Source of the DNA: Actinoplanes xinjiangensis
GTDB lineage: Bacteria > Actinomycetota > Actinomycetes > Mycobacteriales > Micromonosporaceae
NCBI RefSeq assembly: GCF_003148685.1
Contig: NZ_QGGR01000026.1
Span: 1 to 64,000, forward strand
DNA length: 64,000 bases
Direction of reading: 5' to 3'
Of this stretch, positions 50,607-59,712 are shown one piece after another. The notes under the pieces are model-generated. The model ran no database searches. It was not told the origin of the DNA and saw only the letters and a program-made list of their open reading frames with translations. Position numbers and translations under genes: made by a program. Numbering within the stretch: position 1 is the first letter of the stretch; each line of letters starts with the position of its first letter.

Positions 50607-51179
50607 GTGTCCCCCCGCACACGCCTCCTCGCGCCGGCCGTCGGCCTGCTGATCCTGAGCGCCTGCGGCGCCCCGCCCGAGGCCCTGCCGACCTCGCCGC
50701 CGCTGCCGCCCGCCGGGGGCAGCGTGTCCCCCGGCAGCGTCCCGGCCGGTGGCCTGGCGCCGCCGTCGATCTACTCGCCGCCGCCGATGGTCACCCCGAC
50801 GTACACGTATCCGACCGGCCCGGTCACCGCCACCACCACGATCACCCGGCCGGCGACCACGCTGCCGACCACCACGGCCGGCCCGGCGCCGTCCTACGCG
50901 CCCCGGTGCACCGGCCAGCCGACCGGGCCGCAGATCGTCGCCCTGGCCAAGTCCAGTCCCGCCGTGCCGGACGGGAACCTGGCCGTGCTGGACGGGCCGT
51001 ACTGCGCGGGCGGATGGAGCTTCACCACGGTCGGGATGACCGGAGAGGAGCCGTTGTCCGTGGTCGCCACCGGCACCGGCACCGCATTGGAACTCGTCAC
51101 CGCGGGCACCGACGTGTGCAACCCGACGGTCAAGGCCCGGGCACCGGCCGGGATCCGGGCGATGGCCTGCGGATCCTGA
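50607..51179 (+). CDS. Putative lipoprotein
   Basis: The 190-residue protein begins with a lipoprotein signal, LLAPAVGLLILSAC with the lipobox Cys at residue 20, followed by about 80 residues rich in Pro, Thr and Ser, then a small C-terminal domain with cysteines (APRCTGQPTG, DGPYCAGGW, TDVCNP, AMACGS). Outer-leaflet location is predicted. GTG at 50607. The function is unknown; the low-complexity linker suggests a wall-spanning tether. Confidence 0.75.
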   Translation: MSPRTRLLAPAVGLLILSACGAPPEALPTSPPLPPAGGSVSPGSVPAGGLAPPSIYSPPPMVTPTYTYPTGPVTATTTITRPATTLPTTTAGPAPSYAPRCTGQPTGPQIVALAKSSPAVPDGNLAVLDGPYCAGGWSFTTVGMTGEEPLSVVATGTGTALELVTAGTDVCNPTVKARAPAGIRAMACGS

Positions 51180-51206
51180 GGCCGCGCGACGACTAGACTT
51201 TCGAAA

Positions 51207-52148
51207 ATGCCCGGTACGCCGCCCAAGCACTTCACCTACCTCGGCCCCGAGGGCACCTTCACCGAAGCTGCCCTGCGCACCATCTCCGCCGCTGAGCACG
51301 GAGTCCGTACCCCGGCGCGCAGTGTGCCCGAGGCTCTCGAGGCGGTCCGTGCCGGTGACGCCGACGCCGCTCTCGTCCCGCTGGAGAACTCGGTGGGCGG
51401 GGCCGTCCCGGTCACCCTCGACGAGCTGATCACCGGCAGCCCGCTGATGATCACGCGGGAGGTGCTGCTGCCGGTCGAGTTCGTGCTGGCCGCCCGCACA
51501 CCGGCGCCGCTCGCCTCGATCCGCTCGATCGCCGCGCACCCGCAGGCCTCCGCACAGTGCCGGCACTGGCTGCAGGCCAACGTGCCGGACGCGGTGGTCG
51601 TCGACGTGCTCTCCAACGCGGCCGCGGCGATCAGTGCGGCCGCCGGTGAGTACGACGCGGCCCTGTGCGCGCCGATCGGGGTCGGCCGCAACAACCTGGC
51701 CGTGCTGGCCGAGAAGGTCGCGGACCGGGCCGAGGCGGTCACCCGCTTCGCCCTGCTCACCCGGCCGGGGCCACCGACCGCGCCGACCGGCGACGATGTC
51801 ACCTCGCTCGCCGTGTCGATCCGGCACGACCAGGTCGGCGCGCTCCTCGCGGTGCTCACCGAACTGGCCGTGCGCGGTGTCAACCTGTCCCGGATCGAGT
51901 CCCGGCCGACCGGTGAGCAGCTCGGGACGTACGTCTTCTTCCTCGACTGCACCGGGCACGTCGCCGAGGCCCGCGTCGGTGAGGCCCTGCAGGGTCTGCG
52001 ACGTATCTGTGCCGAGGTCCGGTTCCTCGGCAGCTACCCGAAGCACCGTCTGCAGCCGGAGCCGCCGGTGGCGGCGCCGCCGGGCCTGTCCGACGGCGAC
52101 TTCGCCGACTCCGCGGCCTGGCTGGCGGGTCTGCGCACAGGGAGCTGA
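51207..52148 (+). CDS. pheA: Prephenate dehydratase
   Basis: The 313-residue enzyme has the periplasmic-binding-like catalytic domain (YLGPEGTFTEAAL, ALVPLENSVGGAVP, A-A-H-P-Q-A-S-A-Q-C, A-A-L-C-A-P) and TRFALL, the threonine-containing TRF motif needed for catalysis. It ends with a regulatory ACT domain (LLAVLTELAVRGVNLSRIESRP). It makes phenylpyruvate for phenylalanine synthesis and should be feedback-controlled by Phe. Its position near serS is a common actinobacterial arrangement. It is convergent with AIM24, 7 nt apart. Confidence 0.95.
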   Translation: MPGTPPKHFTYLGPEGTFTEAALRTISAAEHGVRTPARSVPEALEAVRAGDADAALVPLENSVGGAVPVTLDELITGSPLMITREVLLPVEFVLAARTPAPLASIRSIAAHPQASAQCRHWLQANVPDAVVVDVLSNAAAAISAAAGEYDAALCAPIGVGRNNLAVLAEKVADRAEAVTRFALLTRPGPPTAPTGDDVTSLAVSIRHDQVGALLAVLTELAVRGVNLSRIESRPTGEQLGTYVFFLDCTGHVAEARVGEALQGLRRICAEVRFLGSYPKHRLQPEPPVAAPPGLSDGDFADSAAWLAGLRTGS

Positions 52149-52155
52149 CCGCGAG

Positions 52156-52896
52156 CTAGTCGTCGAAGAGGTCGCCCAGGATGCTGCTGCCGCTGCTGCC
52201 CGACTTCTTCTCGGCGACGCCGGCCAGGCCGCCGGGCGGCTCCTCGGACGGCTGGACGATGACGAAGCCCTGACCGGCGAAACTCATCGTGAAGCGCTCA
52301 CCGGTGGTCCGGCCCAGCAGGGTGCCCAGACCGAACTGCTCGGCCTTGTGGAAGCCGGTCTGAAGGTTCGCGGACCAGGCGATCGCGGCTTGCGGGTCGA
52401 CGTAGGTCGGCTGGTCGACGTTGAGCACCACGGGCGTGCCGCGGGTGGTGACCGCGATCCGGCCGTGTCCGCTGAAGACGCAGTTGAACAGGCCCGCGCT
52501 GGAGAACATCCCGGCGCCGCCGACCATCTTGATGTCGTAGTTCAGCGTGGAGTCGAAGGCCAGCACGTTCGCCCCGTTGATGGAGAGGGCGTCGCCGGGT
52601 TCCAGGTCGATCAGGTGGATGTCGGCCGCGTTCTCGGCGAGGAAGACGTCGCCGTTGCCGCGCACCCGCATCAACGGGACACCCTCGCCGGTCAGCTTCT
52701 GCTTCAGGAACTTGCCGAGGCCACCGGAGCCGAGCGCCTCGAACGTCACCTGCCCCTGGTAGGCGACCATCGACCCGGTCCGGGCCAGGAAGTCCCCGTT
52801 CAGCTCGGCTTTGAGAAGCTTCGCATTCTGCAGCCGGAGGCCCGGCTGGCTGTGCTCTTTTTCCAGGTTGTCGGCCGAGAAGAGTTCGCTGCGCAT
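52156..52896 (-). CDS. AIM24-family protein
   Basis: The 246-residue product is a TRAP-like/AIM24 beta-sandwich protein: MVAYQGQVTFEA, GEGVPLMRVRGNGDVFLAENAADIHLIDLEPGD, GGAGMFSSAGLFNCVFSGHGRIAVTT, PTYVDPQAAIAWSANLQ. The C-terminus is Gly/Ser-rich. The molecular function in bacteria is unsettled. ATG at 52896. The metallopeptidase lies 29 nt upstream on the same strand. Confidence 0.9.
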   Translation of the reverse strand: MRSELFSADNLEKEHSQPGLRLQNAKLLKAELNGDFLARTGSMVAYQGQVTFEALGSGGLGKFLKQKLTGEGVPLMRVRGNGDVFLAENAADIHLIDLEPGDALSINGANVLAFDSTLNYDIKMVGGAGMFSSAGLFNCVFSGHGRIAVTTRGTPVVLNVDQPTYVDPQAAIAWSANLQTGFHKAEQFGLGTLLGRTTGERFTMSFAGQGFVIVQPSEEPPGGLAGVAEKKSGSSGSSILGDLFDD

Positions 52897-52925
52897 GGTT
52901 CGAGCGTAGGTCCACCCGACAAGCG

Positions 52926-53279
52926 TCAGCCCCAGCCGAGGTCGTGCAGGCGCTGGTCGTCGATGCCGAAATGGTGGGCGATCTCGTGCACCACCGTCAC
53001 GGCGACCTCGTCGACCACGTCCTCCTCGGAGTCACACATCTTGAGCGTGGGCAGCCGGAAGATGGTGATCCGGTCGGGCAGCGCGCCGGCGTAGTCCCAG
53101 CCGCGCTCGGTCAGTGCGGTCCCCTCATACAACCCCAGCAGATCGTCACCGCCGCCCGGCGGCAGATCCTCCACCAGGAAGACCACGTTGTTCATGAGCG
53201 ACATCAGCTCGACGGGCACCTCGTCGAGCGCCTCGCCCACCAACTCCTCGAAGCGTTCAGGACTCATATCGACCGGCAC
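52926..53279 (-). CDS. Minimal zincin-type metallopeptidase
   Basis: The 117-residue protein ends in HEIAHHFGIDDQRLHDLGW, an HExxH with a third ligand typical of the small DUF1025/zincin family, preceded by VDEVAVTVV. The N-terminus (PERFEELVGEALDEVP) is conserved. GTG at 53279; an ATG at 53267 is equally possible. No signal peptide, so intracellular; substrate unknown. Confidence 0.88.
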   Translation of the reverse strand: MPVDMSPERFEELVGEALDEVPVELMSLMNNVVFLVEDLPPGGGDDLLGLYEGTALTERGWDYAGALPDRITIFRLPTLKMCDSEEDVVDEVAVTVVHEIAHHFGIDDQRLHDLGWG

Positions 53280-53335
53280 ACACTCATTGTGCCCGGGTTC
53301 CCGGCGCGGCCGCTCCCGGCCGCGCCGGGACGGAC

Positions 53336-53764
53336 TCAGGCGAGCTTGGCGACCAGGCTGATCTCGGCGCCCGGCTTCAGCAGCCGCGAGATCGGGCAGT
53401 TCTCCTTGGCGGACTCGGCCAGCTCCTGGAACTTGGCGTCGTCGATGCCGGGAACATCGCCGACCGTCTCCAGGTCGATGCGGGTGACGCCGAAACCGGC
53501 GTCGTTCTTGTCCAGGTGGACCTTGGCCACGGTCTCCACCGAGGTCGGCGTGAAGCCGGCGTCGGCGAGTCCCTTGGAGAAGGCCATCGAGTAGCAGCCG
53601 GCGTGCGCGGCCGCGATCAGTTCCTCGGGGTTGGTCCCCTCGCCCTCCTCGAAACGCGACTTGAAGGAGTAGGCGCCCTGGAGGCCACCCTTGCCGGTCT
53701 TGACGGTGCCGGAACCCTCGGTGAGGTTCCCTTCCCAGCGGGCTGAAGAAGAACGAATAGGCAT
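53336..53764 (-). CDS. OsmC-family peroxiredoxin-like protein
   Basis: The 142-residue protein has both reactive cysteines of the OsmC/Ohr fold, C57 in HAGCYSMA and C123 in ENCPISRLL, and the GTNPEELIAAAH motif. The family reduces organic hydroperoxides. The ATG at 53764 is the family-typical start. It is divergent from the membrane protein gene at 53823. Confidence 0.93.
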   Translation of the reverse strand: MPIRSSSARWEGNLTEGSGTVKTGKGGLQGAYSFKSRFEEGEGTNPEELIAAAHAGCYSMAFSKGLADAGFTPTSVETVAKVHLDKNDAGFGVTRIDLETVGDVPGIDDAKFQELAESAKENCPISRLLKPGAEISLVAKLA

Positions 53765-53822
53765 GGGCAGAACGCTATCCGATATGCCGCCCGTTGGTTC
53801 GCAGACCGGGCGAGGGGTCATC

Positions 53823-54491
53823 ATGGACCCTATGGCGGAGTCCGTGATCTCCTTCGGTGCCGGCGACAGTCCCCGGCGGGCGATCCTTCGTGACCTGGGA
53901 CGGGACAGACGGCTGCCCGGGCTGGTCGCCGGTCTGGGCGCGGTCGCGGCGTTCGGGTCGCTCATCTCCGAGTGGCAGAGCACCGCCATCCGGGAGCTCG
54001 GTGTCGACGGCGAGCAACTGCCCGAGGAACGGGTGCTGCTCGCCAATCTGCTCGATCTGGGCGGGGTGGGCGCCGGCTACCTGATCGGGTTGTTGCTGCT
54101 GGCGGTCGCGGTCGTGCTCACCCTGTTCGGGCCGGCGCCCGGCCGGGCGTACACGAGGGTCGCGGGTTTCGCCCTGGGCGGTGTCCTGCTCGCGCTGCTC
54201 CTCTCGCTGGTCCAGTATCTGAACGAGACGAGCGCGCTGCTCCCGAAATACCTGATGGCGTTCAACGTCACCGAGGAGGACTCGCTGCGGACGGCACACG
54301 GGCGCGGGTTGTGGTGTGCGCTGGCCGCCGTGACTCTCGCGCTCGTCGCACTGTGGATGCCCGCACGGACCGTCGCGGAGGATCCGGAACCGCCGGTCAC
54401 CGAGGCCGACGACGCGCTGGACGTGACCATCACACCGACCACACCGTTCGCGTCGTACCCCGGAGAGCTGGACCAGCCGCACCGATCGTGA
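53823..54491 (+). CDS. Four-helix membrane protein of unknown function
   Basis: The 222-residue protein has about four hydrophobic segments (LVAGLGAVAAFGSLIS, GVGAGYLIGLLLLAVAVVLTLFG, VAGFALGGVLLALLLSLVQYL, WCALAAVTLALVALWMP) with short loops. It ends in an acidic tail. ATG at 53823 has GAGGGG 5 nt upstream. No recognised family. It lies between the divergent osmC and the serS gene on the same strand, whose start is 55 nt downstream. Confidence 0.75.
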   Translation: MDPMAESVISFGAGDSPRRAILRDLGRDRRLPGLVAGLGAVAAFGSLISEWQSTAIRELGVDGEQLPEERVLLANLLDLGGVGAGYLIGLLLLAVAVVLTLFGPAPGRAYTRVAGFALGGVLLALLLSLVQYLNETSALLPKYLMAFNVTEEDSLRTAHGRGLWCALAAVTLALVALWMPARTVAEDPEPPVTEADDALDVTITPTTPFASYPGELDQPHRS

Positions 54492-54546
54492 CACCGGGGG
54501 ATATCCGGGTGCTGATCGGACCGGGACGCCGGTAGGCTCGACAACC

Positions 54547-55800
54547 GTGATTGACCTGCGTCTGCTTCGTGACGACCCCGAACTGATCCGCGCCAGCCAG
54601 CGGCTGCGCGGTGAGTCCACCGAGCTCGTGGATGTGCTGCTGCGTGCCGACGAGGAGCGCCGGGCCGCCACCCAGCGGTTCGAGACGGTCCGGGCCGAGC
54701 AGAGATCCATCGGCAAGGAGGTCGCCAGGGCTTCCGGGGACGAGCGGGCGGCGCTGCTGGCCCGTACCAAGAATCTCGCTGGAGAGGTGAAGGCCGCCGA
54801 GGCCGCCGCGAGCGAGGCGGAACAGGCGCTCAAGCGGGCGCACCTGGCCGTGTCGAACGTGGTGGAGGGCGCACCGCCCGGTGGCGAGGACGACTTCGTC
54901 GTGCTGCGCGAGGTCGGCGACATCCCGCAGATCGCCGAGCCGAGAGACCACCTGGAGATCGGCGAGGCACTGCGCGCCATCGACACCGAGCGCGGCGCGA
55001 AGGTGTCCGGGTCGCGGTTCTACTTCCTCACCGGGGTGGGCGCGCTGCTCCAGCTCGGCATGCTGCAACTGGCCATCCAGCAGGCGGTCGAGCACGGGTT
55101 CATCCCGTCGATCACGCCGACGCTGGTCCGGCCCGAGTCGATGGAGGGCACCGGCTACCTGGGCGCCCACGCCAGCGAGGTCTACCGGCTGGAGGCCGAC
55201 GACCTGTATCTGGTCGGCACCTCTGAGGTCGCGCTCGCCGCGTATCACTCGAACGAGATCCTCGACCTGGACGGGCCGCGGCGCTACGCGGGCTGGTCGT
55301 CGTGTTACCGCCGGGAGGCCGGCTCGCACGGCAAGGACGTGCGCGGCATCCTGCGTGTGCACCAGTTCGACAAGGTGGAGATGTTCTCGTTCTGCCGTCC
55401 CGAGGACGCCGCCGAGGAGCACCAGCGGCTGCTCGCGATGGAGGAGGAGATGCTGGCCAAGGTCGAGATCCCGTACCGGGTGATCGACGTGGCGGCCGGT
55501 GATCTCGGGTCGAGCGCGGTCCGCAAGTTCGACTGCGAGGCGTGGGTGCCGTCGCAGCAGCGGTATCGCGAGGTCACGTCGACGTCGAACACCACCACCT
55601 TCCAGGCGCGCCGGCTCAACGTGCGGTACCGGGACGCGAACGGCAAGCCGCAGATCGCCGCCACCCTGAACGGGACGCTCGCGACCACCCGGTGGCTGAT
55701 CCCGATCCTGGAGAACCACCAGCAGCCCGACGGCTCGGTGCGGGTGCCGAAGGCGCTCCAGCCGTTCCTCGGCGGCCGGGACGTGCTCGAACCCGCTTAA
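54547..55800 (+). CDS. serS: Seryl-tRNA synthetase
   Basis: The 417-residue enzyme has the N-terminal coiled-coil arm (residues 25-110) that grips the long variable arm of tRNA-Ser. The class II catalytic core follows: motif 2 SSCYRREAGSHGKDVRGILRVHQF and motif 3 in AATLNGTLATTRWLIPILENHQ. It charges the tRNA-Ser species, including the one at 10063. GTG start at 54547, MIDLRLLRDDP, is family-typical. A hairpin terminator follows directly. Confidence 0.97.
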   Translation: MIDLRLLRDDPELIRASQRLRGESTELVDVLLRADEERRAATQRFETVRAEQRSIGKEVARASGDERAALLARTKNLAGEVKAAEAAASEAEQALKRAHLAVSNVVEGAPPGGEDDFVVLREVGDIPQIAEPRDHLEIGEALRAIDTERGAKVSGSRFYFLTGVGALLQLGMLQLAIQQAVEHGFIPSITPTLVRPESMEGTGYLGAHASEVYRLEADDLYLVGTSEVALAAYHSNEILDLDGPRRYAGWSSCYRREAGSHGKDVRGILRVHQFDKVEMFSFCRPEDAAEEHQRLLAMEEEMLAKVEIPYRVIDVAAGDLGSSAVRKFDCEAWVPSQQRYREVTSTSNTTTFQARRLNVRYRDANGKPQIAATLNGTLATTRWLIPILENHQQPDGSVRVPKALQPFLGGRDVLEPA

Positions 55801-55814
55801 TCAACAGGCAACCG

Positions 55815-55851
55815 GTCGGCTACCAATTGTCATAGATGCTGGTAGCCGATC
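55815..55851 (+). terminator. Terminator after serS
   Basis: GTCGGCTACCA pairs with TGGTAGCCGATC (one mismatch) over a 14-base loop, starting 14 nt after the serS stop. Confidence 0.65.
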
Positions 55852-55908
55852 GGGTGTACCGTTCTCCTTCCGCCCTCCGCGGGGGTCAGCAGACCCACGG
55901 AGGTTTCG

Positions 55909-56718
55909 ATGAAGCCTGGTCTCCCCAAGCTGATCGCGACAGACCTGGACGGCACCCTCGTTCGCAGCGACGACACCGTCTCGGCGTACACCCATGAGGT
56001 CCTCGACCGGGTCCGGGCCGCCGGTATCCGGATCGTCGCCGCCACCGGCCGCGGCCCGCGTCTGACCTCGCTCACCCGCAACGACATCCGCGTCGCCGAC
56101 TTCCTGGTCCTCGCCCAGGGCGGCTGGGTGCTCGACCTGGAGGACTCGCGCTACCTGCGTCAGGCCCGGCTGCCCGGCCGGGCGCTCGGTGAGGCGCTGG
56201 GCGCTCTCGAGTCGGTGGCCGGCCCACTCTCGGTGATGTTCGAGGCTCTGGAGCACGACGACTCCCCACTCTGGGGCGACTACGACCCGACCTGGCGTTA
56301 TCCGGTCACCGTCGAGTCGAGGACCCGCGCCGAGTGCCTGTCCGGCGAGGTGATCAAGGCGTTCGCCCGTTCCTTCCAGCTCGACGTCGACGCACTGCTG
56401 GACCTGGCCCACCGGGTGGTGCCGGCCGATCTCGCGACGGTCACCCAGGCCGGTCTCGACTACGTGGAGATCTGCCCGGCGGGCGTCGACAAGGGCAGCG
56501 GCCTGTCGGTGGTCGCCGAGGCCGTCGGCGTCGACCCGTCGGACGTGCTGGTCTTCGGTGACATGCCCAACGACCTGCCGATGTTCGCCTGGGCCGGCTG
56601 GGGCCGCGTCGCCGTCGCCAACGCCCATCCGACCCTGCTCGCGGCCGCGGACGATGTGACGCTCGCCAATGACGAGGACGGGGTGGCGGTCTACCTGGAC
56701 CGGCTATTGTCGAGGTGA
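55909..56718 (+). CDS. HAD-family (Cof-type) hydrolase A
   Basis: The 269-residue protein has HAD motif I TDLDGTLV (nucleophile Asp), the VAATGRG motif II region, Lys in DKGSGL, and motif IV GDMPNDLPMFAWA. It has the Cof-type cap, so small phosphorylated substrates such as sugar phosphates are likely. GGAGG stands upstream of the ATG. The next gene is a paralogue with motif-by-motif correspondence, overlapping by 1 nt. Confidence 0.92.
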   Translation: MKPGLPKLIATDLDGTLVRSDDTVSAYTHEVLDRVRAAGIRIVAATGRGPRLTSLTRNDIRVADFLVLAQGGWVLDLEDSRYLRQARLPGRALGEALGALESVAGPLSVMFEALEHDDSPLWGDYDPTWRYPVTVESRTRAECLSGEVIKAFARSFQLDVDALLDLAHRVVPADLATVTQAGLDYVEICPAGVDKGSGLSVVAEAVGVDPSDVLVFGDMPNDLPMFAWAGWGRVAVANAHPTLLAAADDVTLANDEDGVAVYLDRLLSR

Positions 56719-57536
56719 TGGGATCCTTCCGCCCGGTCGCCGCCGACACGTTCCGGCTCGTCGCCTCCGACATCGACGGCACGCTGATCACCAGCGAGCG
56801 CACCCTCAGCCCGCGCACCCTCGACGTCCTGAGCCGGGTCCCGGTTCCGGTGGTCGTGGTGACCGGCCGGCCGCTGCGATGGCTCGCCCAGCTCTACGAC
56901 CAGTTGCCGGCCCCGCTCCCCGCGGTCTGTGCGAACGGTGCGGTCATCTACGACCCCCACACCGACGAGGTGCTGCGGGCGTCTCCGCTCCCGGTCGAGC
57001 TGCTGCTCGAGGTCACCAAGACCCTGCGTGACGCCGTGCCGGACATCTCGCTGGCCGTCGAGGTGGAGGACGGCCGCGCCTTCCTGCACGAGGACACCTG
57101 GACGATCCGCTGGGAGCACGACCACCGGGTGCGGGTGATCGCCTCGCCGGAGGAGCTCACCTCGGTGCCGGCGGTCAAACTGCTGGCCCGGTCCTCGACC
57201 GCGGACCCCGACGACTTCCTGGAGCTGATCAGCCGGACCCTCGGGGACCAGGCCGAGGCCACCCGTTCGTCGTCGTCCGCGCTGGTCGAGATCTCGGCGG
57301 CCGGTGTGACCAAAGCGGCCGGCCTCGCCTGGTATTGCGAGCGGGCCGGCATCACCGCCGACCAGGTCGTCGCCTTCGGTGACATGCCCAATGACATTCC
57401 GCTGCTGAGCTGGGCCGGGCGCGGGGTCGCGGTCGGCAACGCCCACCCGGCGCTGCGCGCGGTGGCCGACGACACGACCGGCACCAACGATGCCGACGGC
57501 GTCGCCGCATACCTGTCGTCCCTGTTCAACCTCTGA
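56718..57536 (+). CDS. HAD-family (Cof-type) hydrolase B
   Basis: The 272-residue protein repeats the layout of its upstream neighbour: SDIDGTLI, VVVTGRP, Lys in TKAAGL, and GDMPNDIPLLSWA. The ATG at 56718 is embedded in the upstream gene's TGATG. Sequence divergence from the first copy is large, so specificity probably differs. Tandem duplication is the likely origin. Confidence 0.92.
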   Translation: MGSFRPVAADTFRLVASDIDGTLITSERTLSPRTLDVLSRVPVPVVVVTGRPLRWLAQLYDQLPAPLPAVCANGAVIYDPHTDEVLRASPLPVELLLEVTKTLRDAVPDISLAVEVEDGRAFLHEDTWTIRWEHDHRVRVIASPEELTSVPAVKLLARSSTADPDDFLELISRTLGDQAEATRSSSSALVEISAAGVTKAAGLAWYCERAGITADQVVAFGDMPNDIPLLSWAGRGVAVGNAHPALRAVADDTTGTNDADGVAAYLSSLFNL

Positions 57537-57659
57537 TTCGGTACGGCCGCCGCCTGATCCAGTACGACCGGGCCACCGGTTCGCCTGATCTGTTGCGAAC
57601 TGGCCGCCCGTCGCCGGACTTCCCGTCACCCCGCGCCTCAGCCCGGCGCCCGCGTTGCG

Positions 57660-57698
57660 GTCCCGGCTCCCGCGGATGTCGCGCGGGAGCTACGGGAC
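57660..57698. terminator. Bidirectional terminator between HAD-B and Bpa
   Basis: A long imperfect hairpin (GTCCCGGCTCCCGCG against CGCGGGAG plus CTACGGGAC, with one bulge) in the convergent 200-bp gap. Confidence 0.6.
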
Positions 57699-57736
57699 GG
57701 CGATGGTTCGGCGGGTGACCAGTGACTCGTACCAGA

Positions 57737-58300
57737 TCAGAGGTATTGACCGGTATTGCCGAGGATGTCGGACGGGCCCTGCTTGCCGGGGATGACGCCG
57801 CCGACCGGCAGGGCCGGGCGACCCGGGACGCCGCCGCGCATCTGCTCCAGCTGGAGGCGGGCGGCCATCTGCTGGGCGACCAGCGCGGCCTGGATGCCGT
57901 GGAAGAGACCCTCCAGCCAGCCGACCAGCTGGGCCTGGGCGATCCGCAGCTCGGACTCGCTCGGCGGGGTCTCGCCCTCGAAGGGCAGGGAGAGCCGTTC
58001 GAGTTCCTCGCGGAGCTCGGGGGCGAGGCCGTCCTCGAGCTCCGCGATGGAGCGCTGGTGGATCTCCCGCAGCCGGCCGCGGCTGGCCTCGTCGAGCGGA
58101 GCGGCCCGCACCTCCTCGAGCAGCTGCTTGATCATGCTGCCGATGCGCATGACCTTCGCCGGCTGCTCGATGAGGTTGCCCGGCTCCTCCGGCGTCAGTG
58201 AGCCGTCCGATTCGACCGTGCCCATCGGGCGGCCGTCGGGGCCCACGACGATGACGGAGCCGTCTTCCTTGTGCTCAGTAGTGCGGGTGTCGTCGGTCAT
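57737..58300 (-). CDS. bpa: Bacterial proteasome activator Bpa
   Basis: The 187-residue protein matches actinobacterial Bpa: an N-terminal GSVIVVGPDGRPMGTV segment and a four-helix bundle (VMRIGSMIKQLLEEVRAAPLDEASRGRL, QLVGWLEGLFHGIQAALVAQQM). The C-terminal GQYL inserts into 20S proteasome pockets to open the gate without ATP. Start ATG at 58300 (second ATG) behind GATGG. It implies the organism has a 20S proteasome elsewhere. Confidence 0.93.
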   Translation of the reverse strand: MTDDTRTTEHKEDGSVIVVGPDGRPMGTVESDGSLTPEEPGNLIEQPAKVMRIGSMIKQLLEEVRAAPLDEASRGRLREIHQRSIAELEDGLAPELREELERLSLPFEGETPPSESELRIAQAQLVGWLEGLFHGIQAALVAQQMAARLQLEQMRGGVPGRPALPVGGVIPGKQGPSDILGNTGQYL

Positions 58301-58351
58301 GCGATCCATCTTTGCGCACGCCTTCGACCGATGCTCGTGTGGTTGGTGAGT

Positions 58352-59182
58352 TCAGGGACGCAGTTCGGCGACGGCACACTTGACGCTTCCGCCACCGCGC
58401 TTGAGCTCGGACAGGTCCACGTGAACCGGGAGGTATCCGGCGTTGCGCACCTTGCGCCCCATCGCCACGGCCTCGGTGTTGAGGATCACGTTCCGGCCGT
58501 CGCTGACCAGATTCAGGCCGAAGGCCTCGGCATCCTCGCGGTCGGCCAGCACCGCATCCGGGAAGAGCTGGGCCAGCACCCGCTGAGAGGCCGGGGAGAA
58601 GGCGCCGGGGTAGTAGGTGACATGCCGGTCATCCAGGGCGGCGAGCGCGGTGTCCAGGTGGTAGAAGGCCGGGTCGACCAGGCGCAGCGAGACCACCGGG
58701 CGGCCAAGCACCTCCTGGGCCTCGGCGTGGGCGGACGGCTCGGTGCGGAAGCCGTAGCCGGCGAGGACGATGCCGCCGTACGCGCCGGGCAGGTACGCGA
58801 AGTCGCCCTCACCCTCGTTGACGTGCTCCGGGGCGATGAACTTCCAGGTCTCCTCGGCCAGGTAGAACGCCTGGTGCGCAACGGCCTCGGCGGCGCGCTG
58901 CGGGTAGAGGAAACGGGCGCCGTAGACGGTGCCGTCGACGGAGAAGGCGCCGTTCGCGGAGTAGACCATGTCCGGCAGGCCCGGCTCCGGGTCCAGGACG
59001 TGCACGACGTGACCGAGGCCGGTGAGCGTGGTGCGGAGTTGCTCCCACTGCTTCAGCGCCAGGCCTGCGTCGACCGCGACAGTGGTGTCCATCCAGGGGT
59101 TGATGGCGTACTCGACCGTGAAATGCTCCGGGGGACACATCAGATATGTCCTGGTTCGCGGCAAGCGCTCCGTGTAGCTCAT
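58352..59182 (-). CDS. Dimethylargininase (DDAH-like amidinohydrolase)
   Basis: The 276-residue pentein enzyme has the substrate-binding Asp and His sites (DMVYSANGAFSVDG, FYHLDTALAALDD) and nucleophilic Cys269 in GGGSVKCAV. Family members cleave dimethylarginine to citrulline and dimethylamine, or transfer amidino groups. ATG at 59182 starts MSYTERLPRTRTYLMCPP. It is divergent from an Lrp regulator 68 nt away, a conserved pairing that suggests control by an amino acid. Confidence 0.88.
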   Translation of the reverse strand: MSYTERLPRTRTYLMCPPEHFTVEYAINPWMDTTVAVDAGLALKQWEQLRTTLTGLGHVVHVLDPEPGLPDMVYSANGAFSVDGTVYGARFLYPQRAAEAVAHQAFYLAEETWKFIAPEHVNEGEGDFAYLPGAYGGIVLAGYGFRTEPSAHAEAQEVLGRPVVSLRLVDPAFYHLDTALAALDDRHVTYYPGAFSPASQRVLAQLFPDAVLADREDAEAFGLNLVSDGRNVILNTEAVAMGRKVRNAGYLPVHVDLSELKRGGGSVKCAVAELRP

Positions 59183-59250
59183 GAGGTTAAAGAGTAGGTA
59201 GGCTGCGTTGCAGCAAACAGCTCTGAATATTGCTCCTCGGAGGCGAATCG

Positions 59251-59712
59251 TTGCAGATGGACGCCGTCGACCAGCGAATCATTGCGCTGCTCGTCGCCGA
59301 TGCCCGCGCTTCGTATGCCGAGATCGGCGCCAAGGTCTCGCTGTCGGCTCCCGCGGTGAAGAGACGTGTCGATCGACTTCGATCCACCGGGGTGATCAAG
59401 GGATTTACGGCCGTCATCGAGCCGTCCGCGGTCGGCTGGACCACCGAGGCGTTCGTTGAGCTCTTCTGCACCGGGCGGACCACACCGGCACAGATCACCG
59501 TGGCCACCCGCCGGCACCCCGAAGTGGTCGGCGCCTACACGGTCTCCGGGCAGGCGGACGCGCTGGTACACCTGCGGGCCGCCGACATCGGGCACCTCGA
59601 GCAGGCACTGGAGCGGCTGCGGGCGGAGCCGTTCGTGACCTCCACCCGCAGCATGGTCGTGCTGTCGCGGCTGGTCGAGACACCGACCGCGATCCCGCCG
59701 GTGACTCCCTAG
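59251..59712 (+). CDS. Lrp/AsnC-family transcriptional regulator
   Basis: The 153-residue protein has the AsnC HTH (DAVDQRIIALLVADARASYAEIGAKVSLSAPAVKRRVDRL) and a RAM effector domain (RRHPEVVGAYTVSGQADALVHLRAADI). GGAGG stands 7 nt before a TTG at 59251 and 13 nt before the ATG at 59257, so a TTG start fits better. It probably regulates the divergent dimethylargininase gene; a dyad-like TTGCAGCAA occurs near 59206 in the shared promoter. Confidence 0.92.
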   Translation: MQMDAVDQRIIALLVADARASYAEIGAKVSLSAPAVKRRVDRLRSTGVIKGFTAVIEPSAVGWTTEAFVELFCTGRTTPAQITVATRRHPEVVGAYTVSGQADALVHLRAADIGHLEQALERLRAEPFVTSTRSMVVLSRLVETPTAIPPVTP

